Source: Pseudomonas sp. RIT623 (GTDB lineage Bacteria; Pseudomonadota; Gammaproteobacteria; Pseudomonadales; Pseudomonadaceae). From it: 64,000 bases of DNA. Made by a program: the position numbers and the translations under genes. This document shows, piece by piece, positions 1-8,802 of the stretch. The notes under the pieces were generated by a model. It had not been told where the DNA came from, searched no databases, and was given only the letters and a program-made list of their open reading frames with translations. The DNA is taken from assembly GCF_004519305.1 (NCBI RefSeq), contig NZ_SOZA01000018.1:1-64000 (forward strand), given 5' to 3'. Position 1 is the first letter of the stretch, and every line of letters begins with the position of its first letter.

Positions 1-390
1 GAACTCCTCGAACAGCAGCAGTTGCTGGGTGAACGGCTCGGCGCCGAACAGTGGGCTGGGCTTGCCGTTGGTGGGGTACTTGCGCGAGGTCTGCAACGTG
101 GGGGGCAGCACATTGTTGCTGGTCACCGTGGCGCGGTCGCCATAGGCGTTGTTGCTGAGCTCCAGCGAACCCTGGTTGGCCTCGGGCATGGTCTTCAGTG
201 CATCCAGCGCCGCCGCTGCATCCACCGGGTTGGCTGGCGGATCGCGGTAGGCGGACGGGTCGGTGGGTGGTGGCTGGCTCACGTCGTCGAGCGACCCCGC
301 GACCGCGCTGGCCAGCCCGAGGCTGAGCAGCAGTGCCGTGAGGGAGGACAACCTGAACACCGCAAAGGAGGTTGCTGCTGGTTTTTTCAT
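1..390 (-). CDS. Secreted protein, N-terminal 130 residues only (possible multicopper oxidase)
   Basis: The frame is open from an ATG at 390 to the window edge, so only the first 130 residues are visible. It begins with a Lys-Lys pair and a hydrophobic stretch (about residues 15-32, ending SAVAG) typical of a Sec signal peptide. A Pro-rich linker follows (SQPPPTDPSAYRDPPANP). The last visible part (KPSPLFGAEPFTQQLLLFEE) reminds me of the start of large secreted multicopper oxidases of Pseudomonas, but no copper-ligand motif lies inside the window. Existence of the gene is well supported by the signal peptide and codon use; the function is a guess. Confidence 0.6.
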   Translation of the reverse strand, partial: MKKPAATSFAVFRLSSLTALLLSLGLASAVAGSLDDVSQPPPTDPSAYRDPPANPVDAAAALDALKTMPEANQGSLELSNNAYGDRATVTSNNVLPPTLQTSRKYPTNGKPSPLFGAEPFTQQLLLFEEF

Positions 391-634
391 TGCCGTATGC
401 CCCGTGTTGTGCAGACCGGCATCTGGGCCACCGCACGGGGTGGCGATGTGCCTTGTAGGGGCTTGAGCAACGGCTGTGCCAAGAGAAAAATGGCGAAACG
501 CCACATGTTTCAAGATGTTGCAATAATGCGAAAGAGAGCCCCCTCGTGGCTTGTCGCAAAGCTGGGGACAGGCACCCACTCCTGGGTGTGGAATACGCCC
601 CACATGTCCTTGTCTTGGCGGTATCACCCAAGGC

Positions 635-661
635 AAAAGGGACGACATCATGTGTCGCCCC
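635..661 (-). terminator. Rho-independent terminator after the DapA-like gene
   Basis: On the minus strand a stem GGGGCGACA / TGTCGTCCC (one G-T pair) with a CATGA loop is followed directly by TTTT. It starts 16 bases past the stop codon of the DapA-like gene and would end that operon. Confidence 0.7.
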
Positions 662-676
662 TTCGCGGTCAAATAG

Positions 677-1570
677 TCAGCCCGCGTTACGCAACTGCTT
701 GAGCAAGGCCTGCAATGTCGCCTTGCCCGGGTCATCCAACCCGAATACCGGCCGACGTGGCTCGCCCACCGCCAATCCGCTGATCGCCAAACCGGCCTTG
801 ATGGTAGCAGGCAAGCCGCCCTTGAGGATGAACTCGAGCAGGGGCAACTGGCGGTAGAACAGGGCCTTGGCCTGTTCCAGCTCGCCGGCCTGCACTGCCT
901 TGTACAACTGCTGGTTCAGTTCGGGAATCAGGTTGGCCGCCGCGGTGCACCAGCCCGCCGCACCGGCGACGAAGGCCTCCAGCGCCAGCGGGTTGCAGCC
1001 GTTGTAGAACGGCACCTGGCCTTCACCGAGCAACTGCAGCTTGTGCATGCGCTGGATGTCGCCGGTGCTCTCCTTGACCATGGTCACGTTGTCCACTTCG
1101 CGCACGATGCGCAGGATCAGCTCCACCGGCATGTCGGTGCCGCTGGTGGCCGGGTTGTTGTAGAGCATGATCGGGATGTCGACAGCCGCGCCGATGGCGC
1201 GGTAGTGCTGGAGGATCTCCGCTTCGCCGAGTTTCCAGTAGGCCGCCGGCAGCACCATCAGCGCGTCCGCGCCATGCTGCTGGGCGAAGCGTGCGCGGCG
1301 CACCGCGCCGGCGGTGGTCAGGTCGGAAACGCTGACGATGCTCGGCACGCGCTTGCCGATACGCTCCAGGCTGTATTGCGCGACCTGTTGCCATTCATTG
1401 TCGCTCAGGTAGGCGCCTTCGCCGGTGCTGCCCAACGGGGCGATGGCCTGGACGTTACCATCGATCAGGCGTTCGATGGACTGGCCCAGGGCTGGCAGGT
1501 CGAGCTGTTCACCGTCCTGGCTGAACGGGGTGATGGTGTAGCCGATGATGCCGTGGAATCGATTAGTCAT
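677..1570 (-). CDS. Dihydrodipicolinate synthase family aldolase/lyase
   Basis: A 297-residue class I (Schiff-base) aldolase of the DapA/N-acetylneuraminate lyase family, the usual length. The pyruvate-binding GSTGEG lies at residues 47-52, the proton-relay Tyr137 in MLYNNP, and the Schiff-base Lys166 in MVKESTG. I start at the ATG at 1570 (MTNRFHGI) because GGAG lies about 10 bases upstream and homologous family members begin there; the open frame extends further upstream. It lies 32 bases downstream of a class II aldolase gene on the same strand, so the two probably form an operon. This is not likely to be the housekeeping dapA, since it sits with an aldolase and dedicated regulators; the true substrate is unknown. 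Several members of this family act on hydroxy-acid or sugar-acid derivatives. Confidence 0.9.
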   Translation of the reverse strand: MTNRFHGIIGYTITPFSQDGEQLDLPALGQSIERLIDGNVQAIAPLGSTGEGAYLSDNEWQQVAQYSLERIGKRVPSIVSVSDLTTAGAVRRARFAQQHGADALMVLPAAYWKLGEAEILQHYRAIGAAVDIPIMLYNNPATSGTDMPVELILRIVREVDNVTMVKESTGDIQRMHKLQLLGEGQVPFYNGCNPLALEAFVAGAAGWCTAAANLIPELNQQLYKAVQAGELEQAKALFYRQLPLLEFILKGGLPATIKAGLAISGLAVGEPRRPVFGLDDPGKATLQALLKQLRNAG

Positions 1571-1602
1571 TGTGCAAGGCTCCGCAAGCAAGGCAGTCAG
1601 GG

Positions 1603-2385
1603 TCAGTTCAGGCAATCGGCGTGGACACGCAGCGCCTGCCGGGCGTAATAGTTGAAGGCGGCGCCGTGGCGCTTGGGCCGGTCGATCCAGTCGTGGGCGT
1701 CGCGGCCCAGCGCCGGGGCGATCGGCTTGATGGTACCGGCGGCCATCGCCAGCAGTTGCAGGCGCGCGGCGCGCTCGATCAGTTGGGCGTAGACGCAGGC
1801 CTGTTCGATGCAGGTCCCGGTGGACAGCTGGCCATGGTGCGAGAGCAGGATGGCGCGCTTGTCGCCCAGCGCGGTGCTGATGATCTCGCCTTCCTCGTTG
1901 CCTACCGGCACGCCTGGCCAGGCTTCAAGGAACGCGCAGTCCTCGTACAGGGGGCACAGGTCCATGTGCGAGACCTGCAACGGCACTTCGAGCATCGACA
2001 GGGCGGCCACGTGGGTGGGGTGGGTGTGGATGATGCAGTTGACATCCGGGCGAGCGCGGTACACCCAGCTGTGGAAGCGGTTGGCCGGGTTGGGCATGCC
2101 CTGGCCTTCGAGCACCTCGAGGTCTTCGTTGACCAGCAGCAGGTTGCTGGCGCTGATTTCGTCGAAGCCCAGGCCCAGTTGCTGGGTGTAGAAGGTACCG
2201 GGTTGCGGGCCGCGGGCGCTGATCTGCCCGGCCAGGCCCGAGTCATGGCCATGGTCGAAGAGAATTCGGCAGGTCAGGGCCAGCTTTTCGCGCACAGTCC
2301 ACGTATTATCGGCGAGCGAGCCTTGCATCTGCGTCAGTGCCTTTTGCACCAACTGGTCTTTGCTGAGGGTGAGGGTGTTGGCCAT
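1603..2385 (-). CDS. Class II aldolase/adducin family protein
   Basis: A 260-residue cytosolic protein of the class II aldolase/adducin fold, which contains zinc-dependent fuculose/ribulose-phosphate aldolases and epimerases. Metal-ligand motifs are visible: HTHPTH starting at residue 120 and SHHG at 182-185. The ATG at 2385 is preferred because GAGGAAG lies 7 bases ahead of it; a longer reading upstream would run into the divergent promoter. It is the first gene of a probable two-gene operon with the DapA-like gene, and its promoter faces the XRE-cupin regulator gene across a palindromic site at 2486-2506. A two-aldolase pair suggests breakdown or rearrangement of a small keto- or hydroxy-acid, but I cannot name the substrate. 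Confidence 0.88.
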   Translation of the reverse strand: MANTLTLSKDQLVQKALTQMQGSLADNTWTVREKLALTCRILFDHGHDSGLAGQISARGPQPGTFYTQQLGLGFDEISASNLLLVNEDLEVLEGQGMPNPANRFHSWVYRARPDVNCIIHTHPTHVAALSMLEVPLQVSHMDLCPLYEDCAFLEAWPGVPVGNEEGEIISTALGDKRAILLSHHGQLSTGTCIEQACVYAQLIERAARLQLLAMAAGTIKPIAPALGRDAHDWIDRPKRHGAAFNYYARQALRVHADCLN

Positions 2386-2466
2386 GGGGATCTTCCTCTG
2401 TGGCTTGATATTGGGTGCCAGGGCTGGCTCGCCCCCGAGCTTTGGACGGTGAGGGGGCGAACCACC

Positions 2467-2506
2467 ATATGACACAAATTATCCTATATGACACAAAGTG
2501 TCATAT
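2467..2506. promoter_or_regulatory. Palindromic operator between aldolase operon and XRE-cupin regulator
   Basis: A perfect inverted repeat ATATGACAC-AAA-GTGTCATAT occupies 2486-2506. The left half plus spacer (ATATGACACAAA) recurs as a direct copy at 2467-2478, exactly 19 bases upstream. The site lies between the divergent aldolase (start 2385) and XRE-cupin (start 2539) genes. A full palindrome plus a half site about two helical turns away fits an autoregulated dimeric repressor; the likely binder is the adjacent XRE-cupin protein, which is inference. Confidence 0.65.
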
Positions 2507-2538
2507 ACAAGTGCGTTTGTTTGGGAAACCCGCGTCAC

Positions 2539-3081
2539 ATGTCTATCCGACTGAAACTGCTGAGAAAGAAACTGGGCGTCACCCTTGAGCAGCTGGCTGA
2601 GAAGTCCGGCATGACCAAGAGCTACCTGTCCAAGGTCGAGCGTGGCCTGAACACCCCGTCGATCGCCGCCGCGCTCAAGCTGGCGCGGGCGCTGAACGTC
2701 AATGTCGAGGAGTTGTTCGCCGATGAGTGCGAAGGCCAGGCGCGTTATAGCCTGGTGCGCCGTGGCGAGCGCCAGGCGCTGGTGGGCGATGGTCAAGGCC
2801 CGGGCTATGCGGTACTGACCTCGCAGGTAGGCCAGCGCAGCCTGTTGCCGTTCCTGATCCAGCCGCCAAGCGAGTTCAGTGATCCGACCTTCAAGGAACA
2901 TGCGGGGGAGGAATTCCTGTTTGTCCACGCAGGGCAGGTGGAGGTCGACTTCATGAGCGAGCGGGTGTTGCTGGAGGCCGGCGACGCCCTGCATTTCAAT
3001 GCCCAGACACCCCATCGCCTGCGTTCGGCGGGCGAGCACCAGGCGCAGTTGCTGGTGGTGGTGCAGGGCGGCGAAGGCTGA
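2539..3081 (+). CDS. XRE-family regulator with C-terminal cupin domain
   Basis: A 180-residue cytosolic DNA-binding protein. The N-terminal helix-turn-helix spans about residues 5-60 (LEQLAEKSGMTKSYLSKVER), and a cupin_2 sensory domain spans about 105-178 (EFLFVHAGQVEVDF ... GDALHFNAQTPHRL). This is the architecture of small-molecule-responsive repressors such as PuuR. I start at 2539 (MSIRLKLL), because the longer reading would begin inside the operator palindrome at 2486-2506. It is divergent from the aldolase operon and followed 10 bases later by an AraC-type gene, so both regulators probably act on this locus. The inducer is unknown. Confidence 0.9.
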   Translation: MSIRLKLLRKKLGVTLEQLAEKSGMTKSYLSKVERGLNTPSIAAALKLARALNVNVEELFADECEGQARYSLVRRGERQALVGDGQGPGYAVLTSQVGQRSLLPFLIQPPSEFSDPTFKEHAGEEFLFVHAGQVEVDFMSERVLLEAGDALHFNAQTPHRLRSAGEHQAQLLVVVQGGEG

Positions 3082-3091
3082 GGGCCGGGCG

Positions 3092-3868
3092 ATGATCGAG
3101 GCCTCGCGGTTCTGGCGTGATCCGGCATTGCCCTTTGTCGAGGCTCGCCGTGTCGGCGACGGCCGCCAGGTGTGCTATGCGGCGCATTCCCACGAGAGTT
3201 TCTCGATCGGCGTGATCACTGGCGGGCGCAGCAGCTACCTGACTGGCAACGCCCGGCACGAGGTGGCGGCAGGCACCACGGTGTTGATGAACCCCGGGGT
3301 GGTGCACACCTGCAACCCGATCGACGGCCAGCCGTGGTCGTACCTGATGCTATTCGTCGACATGCCTTGGCTGTTGGCCCGAGGTTTCCAGTTGCCCTCG
3401 GTGGCCTTGAGTGCGTCGGCGGCGTTGTACGGGCAGTTGCTGGGGGTGTTCGCCGGGCTGTTCGAGCCCAGGGGCGAGGGCCGGGAGGCGCAGCTGGAGG
3501 CGTTCTTCAGGGCGTTGCCGCAGTTGCTGGAAACCGATGCGAGCGGCCAGCCGGCGGGTCATCCGCGCCTTGAGCTGGCCGCCGCGTTCATCCGTGCGCA
3601 TCGCCTCGACCCGCTGACACTGGAGGACATGTGCGCCGCCGCGGGCCTGTCGCGGGCCTACCTGATCCGCGCGTTCGGCAAGCGCTTCGGGCTGACGCCC
3701 CATGCCTACCTGCTCGACCAACGAGTGCAACATGCCCGGGCGCAACTGCGCGCCGGCAGGCCGATTGCCGAGGTAGCGCTGGAGGCGGGTTTCGCCGACC
3801 AGGCCCATCTGCAGCGAGCATTCAAACGACACCTGGCGGCCACGCCGGGGCACTATCGCAACGGCTGA
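3092..3868 (+). CDS. AraC-family transcriptional regulator
   Basis: A 258-residue regulator with an N-terminal AraC-type cupin/arm domain (about 1-150; HSHESFSIGVITGG near residue 31) and two C-terminal helix-turn-helix motifs (LTLEDMCAAAGLSRAYLIRAF and PIAEVALEAGFADQAHLQRAF) ending with the usual GHYR. The start at 3092 (MIEASRFW) is just past the upstream stop at 3081, with GAGGG about 7 bases ahead. AraC proteins of this type are often paired with LysE exporters, and a LysE gene follows in convergent orientation, so control of amino-acid-like export is plausible. Control of the aldolase operon is the other possibility. Confidence 0.92.
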   Translation: MIEASRFWRDPALPFVEARRVGDGRQVCYAAHSHESFSIGVITGGRSSYLTGNARHEVAAGTTVLMNPGVVHTCNPIDGQPWSYLMLFVDMPWLLARGFQLPSVALSASAALYGQLLGVFAGLFEPRGEGREAQLEAFFRALPQLLETDASGQPAGHPRLELAAAFIRAHRLDPLTLEDMCAAAGLSRAYLIRAFGKRFGLTPHAYLLDQRVQHARAQLRAGRPIAEVALEAGFADQAHLQRAFKRHLAATPGHYRNG

Positions 3869-3871
3869 GCC

Positions 3872-3896
3872 AGCGTGGGAACGGGCTTGCCACGCT
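3872..3896. terminator. Hairpin between convergent AraC and LysE genes
   Basis: AGCGTGG at 3872-3878 pairs with CCACGCT at 3890-3896 around an 11-base loop. It sits in the 49-base gap between two convergent stops. There is no U-tract, so it may be a REP-like remnant and not a true terminator. Confidence 0.3.
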
Positions 3897-3917
3897 ACAA
3901 GGCGCAAACCGTCCGCC

Positions 3918-4499
3918 TCACACCATCAGGTACAACGCGCTCGCCACCAGCAATCCCGCCAGCAGCCGATTGAGCAAGCGCATTCGCCACGGCTCGCGCA
4001 GATACTGGCGGATCATGCTGCCGGCCCAGGCCCAGCTGGCCACGGATACAAAGCAGATCGGCGCGTAGATCCAGGTGAACAGCCACAACAACGGCTGCTC
4101 GCCCGCCGTGTAGGCACCGATGCCGGCCACGGCCGCCAACCAGGCCTTGGGGCTCAGCCACTGCATGGCTGCGCCATGCCATGCGCTGGGTGCCTGTCGG
4201 CTATCGTCGCTGCCAAGCCGGCCATCGTCACTGGCCAGCTTCCAGGCCATGTACAGCAAAAACAGCACCCCACCCCAGTGCAGCAGGCGTTCCAGCAGTG
4301 GCCAGCGCAGCAGCAATTCGTGCACCCCCAGCCCCACCAGCACCAGCAGCAGGCAAAACCCCAGGGTGGCACCTGCCGCATGCCCGAGGCTGGCACGCAG
4401 GCCATGGCGGGCACCGCTGCCCAGGGCGACGATATTGACCGGGCCAGGGGAGATGGAGGCGGCCAGGGCGAAAGCGGCCATGGACAGTGAAAGGCTCAT
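3918..4499 (-). CDS. LysE family exporter
   Basis: A 193-residue inner-membrane protein, close to the normal 200-210. The N-terminal ISPGPVN motif of the LysE/RhtB family is at residues 16-22, followed by about five to six hydrophobic helices (near 5-25, 40-62, 70-88, 115-135, 140-160 and 175-193). Members export amino acids such as lysine, homoserine, threonine or cysteine. It is convergent with the AraC regulator at 3092-3868, a common pairing. Substrate cannot be read from the sequence. Confidence 0.88.
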   Translation of the reverse strand: MSLSLSMAAFALAASISPGPVNIVALGSGARHGLRASLGHAAGATLGFCLLLVLVGLGVHELLLRWPLLERLLHWGGVLFLLYMAWKLASDDGRLGSDDSRQAPSAWHGAAMQWLSPKAWLAAVAGIGAYTAGEQPLLWLFTWIYAPICFVSVASWAWAGSMIRQYLREPWRMRLLNRLLAGLLVASALYLMV

Positions 4500-4671
4500 G
4501 CACTGGTTCCTTGCAAGGGTGAAAGGCCCTCATCCTGGGCGCGGCGCAGGGGTGCTGTATTGAACAAAAATGCCCATCCGCTCCTGTTACAGCTTTTGTA
4601 ATAGTTTTGCGCTATCAGAGAATTCTGCTTCGATTGTAGGATCGTCTTCCCTATTTTCTATCAAGGTCTAT

Positions 4672-4761
4672 ATGAGCACCTTCGCGGAGCCCCCCAGTCC
4701 CTGGCCATCCCGGCCTTCCTCCCCGCGTTCCCGTGACGCTTCCCCAGTGAGTACCCGCTAA
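4672..4761 (+). CDS. Putative 29-residue Pro/Ser-rich leader peptide of the TerC-family gene
   Basis: A short frame starts at an ATG at 4672 with AAGG five bases before it. It encodes 29 residues with 7 Pro and 8 Ser ([15 protein letters not shown]). Its stop TAA overlaps the next ATG (TAATG at 4759-4763). The large downstream gene has no convincing ribosome-binding site of its own, so translation of the leader probably couples to it. Proline-rich leaders control Mg2+ transporters in enteric bacteria (mgtL); similar control of this metal-related transporter is inference. No sequence similarity to MgtL is claimed. Confidence 0.5.
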   Translation: MSTFAEPPSPWPSRPSSPRSRDASPVSTR

Positions 4762-6332
4762 TGGAATGGCTAGCCGACCCCACGGCCTGGCTGGGCCTGT
4801 TGACGCTTATCGTCCTCGAGCTGGTGCTGGGTATCGACAACCTGGTGTTCATCGCCATCCTGGCCGACAAACTGCCGCCCCACCAGCGTGACCGCGCCCG
4901 GGTGATCGGCCTGTCGCTGGCGCTGATCATGCGCTTGGGCCTGCTGGCCAGCATCTCGTGGATGGTGACGCTGACCGCGCCGCTGTTCGAGGTCTTCGGC
5001 AAGAGCTTCTCCGGCCGTGACTTGATCATGCTGTTCGGCGGTGTGTTCCTGCTGTTCAAGGCCACCATGGAGCTGCACGAACGCCTCGAGGGCCATGTCG
5101 CCCAGGCCAGTGGCGCGGTGCGTCATGCCGCCTTCTGGCCCATCGTCGCGCAGATCGTGGTGCTGGATGCGGTGTTCTCGCTGGACGCGGTGATCACTGC
5201 CGTGGGCATGGTCGAGCATTTTTCGGTGATGATGATCGCGGTGGTCTTCTCCATCGGCATCATGATCGTCGCCAGCAAGCCGCTGACCCGTTTCGTCAAC
5301 GAACACCCGACAGTGATCATGCTGTGCCTGGGCTTCTTGATGATGATCGGCTTCAGCCTCACCGCCGAGGGCCTGGGCTTCCATATCCCCAAAGGCTACC
5401 TGTACGCGGCCATCGGCTTCTCGCTGCTGATCGAGCTGTTCAACCAACTGGCCCGCGCCCGCCGCAAGCGTAGCGTGCAGCAGCACCGGCCGCTACGTGA
5501 GCGCACCGCCCATGCCGTGCTGCGCCTGATGGGTGGGCGCCGGGTAGAGGCTGATGAAGTGGGTGAGGAAATCGCCGACCTGGTGGCAGGTGGCGACGAG
5601 CAAGTGGTGTTCGACCGCCGTGAACGGGTGATGATCAGTGGCGTGCTGAACCTGGCCGAACGGCCGATCCGCACCGTGATGACGGTGCGCGCCAAGGTCG
5701 ACGCCATTGACCTGTCGCAGCCGGCCGAAGTGATTACCCAGGCCCTGATCAACTCGCCGTACTCACGCCTGCCGCTGATTCGCCAAGGCCGTATCGATGA
5801 ACCGCTGGGCTTCGTGCACAAGAAGGAGCTGCTCAAGGAGTTGCTGGCTGGCAACCAGCCCGAGCTGGAAACCCTGGCTCGTGCCCCGCTGAACCTGCTG
5901 GAGAGTTTCAGCATCCTCAACGCCCTAGAGCAGATGCGCGGGCAGTCGACGCACATCGCTTTCGTGGTCAACGAATTCGGTGATTTCACCGGCGTATTGA
6001 CCATGACCGACATCCTCGAGTCGATTGCCGGAGAACTGCCGGATGCCAGCGAGGTGGAGGGCCCGGGCGTGGTCGAGGAGGAGGGTGGCTTTGTCGTCAG
6101 CGGCGCCCTGAACCTGGCCCAGGTGCAGGCCCGTACCGGCTTCGTGGCTCGCGCCACCGAGGACTACCAGACCCTGGCGGGCCTGGTGATGAGCTTGCTG
6201 GACCGCCTGCCTGTGGTCGGTGATCGGCTGGCCTGGAATGGCTGGGTCATGACCGTGGTCGCGGTGGAGGAGCGCCGGGTGCGCCAGGTGCGTCTTACAC
6301 CGGGCGCCGACGTTGACGCAGCAGGTGCTTGA
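4761..6332 (+). CDS. YoaE-type TerC / CBS / CorC membrane protein
   Basis: A 523-residue protein with three parts. Residues 1-235 are a TerC-family membrane domain of about seven helices with acidic in-membrane motifs ([11 protein letters not shown] near 20, [15 protein letters not shown] near 133). Two CBS domains lie at about 295-425, and a CorC/HlyC-type C-terminal domain at about 435-515. This layout matches E. coli YoaE and YegH. TerC relatives such as Alx and MeeF/MeeY export Mn2+ or other metals, and YoaE is uncharacterised in detail, so metal efflux is family inference. The ATG lacks a clear ribosome-binding site and overlaps the stop of a Pro/Ser-rich leader ORF. The last 38 bases overlap the 3' end of the convergent rarD gene. 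Confidence 0.93.
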   Translation: MEWLADPTAWLGLLTLIVLELVLGIDNLVFIAILADKLPPHQRDRARVIGLSLALIMRLGLLASISWMVTLTAPLFEVFGKSFSGRDLIMLFGGVFLLFKATMELHERLEGHVAQASGAVRHAAFWPIVAQIVVLDAVFSLDAVITAVGMVEHFSVMMIAVVFSIGIMIVASKPLTRFVNEHPTVIMLCLGFLMMIGFSLTAEGLGFHIPKGYLYAAIGFSLLIELFNQLARARRKRSVQQHRPLRERTAHAVLRLMGGRRVEADEVGEEIADLVAGGDEQVVFDRRERVMISGVLNLAERPIRTVMTVRAKVDAIDLSQPAEVITQALINSPYSRLPLIRQGRIDEPLGFVHKKELLKELLAGNQPELETLARAPLNLLESFSILNALEQMRGQSTHIAFVVNEFGDFTGVLTMTDILESIAGELPDASEVEGPGVVEEEGGFVVSGALNLAQVQARTGFVARATEDYQTLAGLVMSLLDRLPVVGDRLAWNGWVMTVVAVEERRVRQVRLTPGADVDAAGA

Positions 6333-7182
6333 AGCCTTCGAGCACCAGCACCAGCACCGCGGCCCAGATCGGCAGGTAGGTCAGCCACTGGTCCGGGCCG
6401 ATGGTTTCGCCCAGCAGCAGGGCCACTGCCACCAGCAGCACCGGCTCGACGTAGCTGAGCAGGCCGAACAGGCTGAACGGCAACAACCGGCTGGCCAGCA
6501 CGTAGGCGATCAGGGCGCTGGCGCTGATCGCCCCGAGCAGCGGGATAAGCCCGTACAGGCCCGGGTGTTCGGCCAGGTCCGCCGCTGACAACGGGCCCTG
6601 GATGACGAAGTACAGGGCCCACGGCAGCAGCAGGCACATGTCGCACCACAACCCCCCCAGGTGGTCGGTGCGGCAGCGGCGGCGCAGCACGAAGTAGATC
6701 GGGTAGCCGATCATCACCAGCAACGTCTCCCAGGCGAAGCTGCCATGTTGGTAAAGCTCGTGGCCCACCCCCAGGGCCGCGCAGCCGACCGCCACCTTTT
6801 GCAGGCGCGACAGGCGCTCGCCATAGACCAGCCGCCCGGTCAGGACCATGGCCAGTGGCAGCAGGAAGTAGCCCATCGACACTTCCAGGCTGCGCCCGTG
6901 CAACGGTGCCCAGAGGAACAACCACAATTGCACGCCCATCAGCCACGAGGTGCCGAGCATGCCCAGCAGCAGGATCGGGCTGCGGCGCACCCGGCCGAGC
7001 AGTTCGCCGACGCGTTTCCAGTCCTTGGATACCAGCATGAACAGGGTCAGGCAGGGCAGGGTCAGCAGGGTTCGCCAGCCGAAGATCTCCTCGCCGTCGA
7101 GGGGCTTGAGGAAGGAGGTATAGAAGTACATCACGGCGAACAGACAGGATGCCATGACCGACGAAAGAATGCCTTTTGACAC
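6295..7182 (-). CDS. rarD: RarD, EamA/DMT-superfamily permease
   Basis: A 295-residue inner-membrane protein with about ten hydrophobic helices. It has the RarD signatures near the N-terminus ([19 protein letters not shown], then [13 protein letters not shown]) and length typical of RarD. The family was named for a chloramphenicol-sensitivity phenotype; the physiological substrate is not settled. It lies 33 bases downstream of the EAL gene on the same strand and may be cotranscribed with it. Its end overlaps the end of the YoaE-type gene by 38 bases, so the C-terminal RQRRRPV is encoded antisense to that gene. Confidence 0.9.
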   Translation of the reverse strand: MSKGILSSVMASCLFAVMYFYTSFLKPLDGEEIFGWRTLLTLPCLTLFMLVSKDWKRVGELLGRVRRSPILLLGMLGTSWLMGVQLWLFLWAPLHGRSLEVSMGYFLLPLAMVLTGRLVYGERLSRLQKVAVGCAALGVGHELYQHGSFAWETLLVMIGYPIYFVLRRRCRTDHLGGLWCDMCLLLPWALYFVIQGPLSAADLAEHPGLYGLIPLLGAISASALIAYVLASRLLPFSLFGLLSYVEPVLLVAVALLLGETIGPDQWLTYLPIWAAVLVLVLEGFKHLLRQRRRPV

Positions 7183-7215
7183 GAATGCCTCGGAAACGGG
7201 AAGTGAGCGGGTGGA

Positions 7216-8802
7216 TCAGCCGCGCATGATCTCAGGGGCGTTGCCTTGCGGCAACCGTGGGCTGCCGGGACGCGCGGCCAGGGCCAGGAGCAGCTCGTGG
7301 GCGGGCATCGGCCGGGCGAACAGGTAGCCCTGCTGGAAGTCCACCCCGTGGCGCGCCAGGTAATCGCGCTGCACCTCGGTTTCCACGCCTTCGGCGACGA
7401 TGCCCAGGTCGAGCTTGGCCGACAGTTCGATGATGGTGTCGAGGATATGCTGGGACAGCGCGTCGCCGCCGATCATGGCGACGAAGCTCTGGTCGATCTT
7501 CAGGTAATCGACCTTGAACTGGCGCAGGTAGTTGAGGCTGGACACACCAGTGCCGAAGTCGTCGAGGGCGATCATTACCCCCAGCGCGTGCAGCTTTTCG
7601 AACAGCTCGAGGGTGATCGGCGTGGGTTCGAGCAACTTGCGTTCGGTCAGCTCCAGGGTCAGCACCACCCGCCCTGGGGGAAAGTGCTGGAGAAAGGTCT
7701 GGCAGTCGTCGAGCAGGCTCAGGTCGCGGCAATGGTCGGCGGTGATGTTGACGCCGACATGAAAGCCGTCCTCCAACAGTACGACGTGAGGGGCCAGGGC
7801 CTGGGCAGTGGCCAGCATCAGGCTACGGGTCATGGCGACGATCTGGCCACTGTGCTCGGCATAGGGAATGAACAGGTCGGGGCGTACCAGGCCTTCGCGT
7901 GGGTGTTGCCAGCGCATCAGTACTTCGATGCCGGCCCAATGGTAGTCGCCGTTGCGCACCACGGGCTGGAAGTAGGGCACGAACTCGTTGGCCTCCAGCG
8001 CCCGCTCCAGTTCGGCGCGTGGGGAGCTGGCCCTACGCAGTTGCCAGCGGCAGGCAGCGCCGGCGACCGCGCCCAGCACCAGCAGCAGGCTCAGCAGCGC
8101 CGGGTAGCGCGCGCGCATCACCTCGCCAGGTTTGCTGGCGGCATAGCCGCCGTGCACGCTGAACGGATAGCGGGTGGAGGAGAAGGTCACCGCAGCGCTG
8201 GCGGCTATCGGCGGGGTACCTGGTAGAACCTTGCCATTTGCGCCCATCCAGTGGTTGCCCACCTGCACTTGCAGTTCGTCGTCCTCGCCGATCAGGCGCA
8301 GGGCGGTGAGCAGGTGGCCGCCGTCCACGGTGCTGATTGCCCCGCGGCCATCCTCGCTCACCCGGTAGACCAGCAGTGGGTGGCCCGGGGTGACTGAATT
8401 GCCGTCCATCAGCCACAGTTGCCCGCCGGTATAGTCACGGACATCCACCGGCTCGTCGAAATCGCCGAACAAGGACGAGCAATAAAGGGTGTCGCGGTCG
8501 AACAGGTTGGTCGAGCGCACGAAGGCGTTGCGGGTGACCTCCACGCGCAGCGCCAATTGCACCTGTTCGCAGGGCAGGCCGGCCATGGGCAGCAGGTGGT
8601 TGGCGGCGCTGGAGAGGCTGTCGAGGATCTGCTCGATATGCCCGACCACCTCTTTGGCGGTGGTCTGGCTGCTGACGCGCAGGTCGTGTTCGGTCTGCCA
8701 GCGCATCACCAATAGCCCGCAGAGCAGCGGTAGCACGCCCACCACCCATGGCAGCAGCGAGCGCCAGTTCCAGCGGGCAGGGCGTTTGGCGGTCAGTGGC
8801 AT
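7216..8802 (-). CDS. CSS-motif EAL-domain cyclic-di-GMP phosphodiesterase
   Basis: A 528-residue membrane enzyme predicted to hydrolyse c-di-GMP. A transmembrane helix (about 15-33) leads into a periplasmic CSS-motif domain with Cys78 and the Cys-Ser-Ser triplet at 108-110. A second helix (about 234-252) leads to a cytosolic EAL domain (about 265-515). The EAL signature reads EVLMRW, and the loop-6 DDFGTGVSSLNYL, the KIDQSF lysine and the EGVET glutamate are all present, so it should be active. In E. coli PdeC-type proteins, a disulfide between the periplasmic cysteines restrains activity, so redox control is likely. No GGDEF domain is fused. Confidence 0.93.
   Translation of the reverse strand: MPLTAKRPARWNWRSLLPWVVGVLPLLCGLLVMRWQTEHDLRVSSQTTAKEVVGHIEQILDSLSSAANHLLPMAGLPCEQVQLALRVEVTRNAFVRSTNLFDRDTLYCSSLFGDFDEPVDVRDYTGGQLWLMDGNSVTPGHPLLVYRVSEDGRGAISTVDGGHLLTALRLIGEDDELQVQVGNHWMGANGKVLPGTPPIAASAAVTFSSTRYPFSVHGGYAASKPGEVMRARYPALLSLLLVLGAVAGAACRWQLRRASSPRAELERALEANEFVPYFQPVVRNGDYHWAGIEVLMRWQHPREGLVRPDLFIPYAEHSGQIVAMTRSLMLATAQALAPHVVLLEDGFHVGVNITADHCRDLSLLDDCQTFLQHFPPGRVVLTLELTERKLLEPTPITLELFEKLHALGVMIALDDFGTGVSSLNYLRQFKVDYLKIDQSFVAMIGGDALSQHILDTIIELSAKLDLGIVAEGVETEVQRDYLARHGVDFQQGYLFARPMPAHELLLALAARPGSPRLPQGNAPEIMRG

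Noticed and set aside
1571..1615. N-terminal extension of the DapA-like protein (MPELTLTALL...)
   Set aside because: It overlaps the end of the upstream aldolase gene, and the ATG at 1570 has a better ribosome-binding site and matches the family start.
4520..4760. yybP-ykoY manganese riboswitch before the TerC-family gene
   Set aside because: Such riboswitches often precede TerC/Alx genes, but the conserved GGGGAGUA core and paired loops could not be found here.
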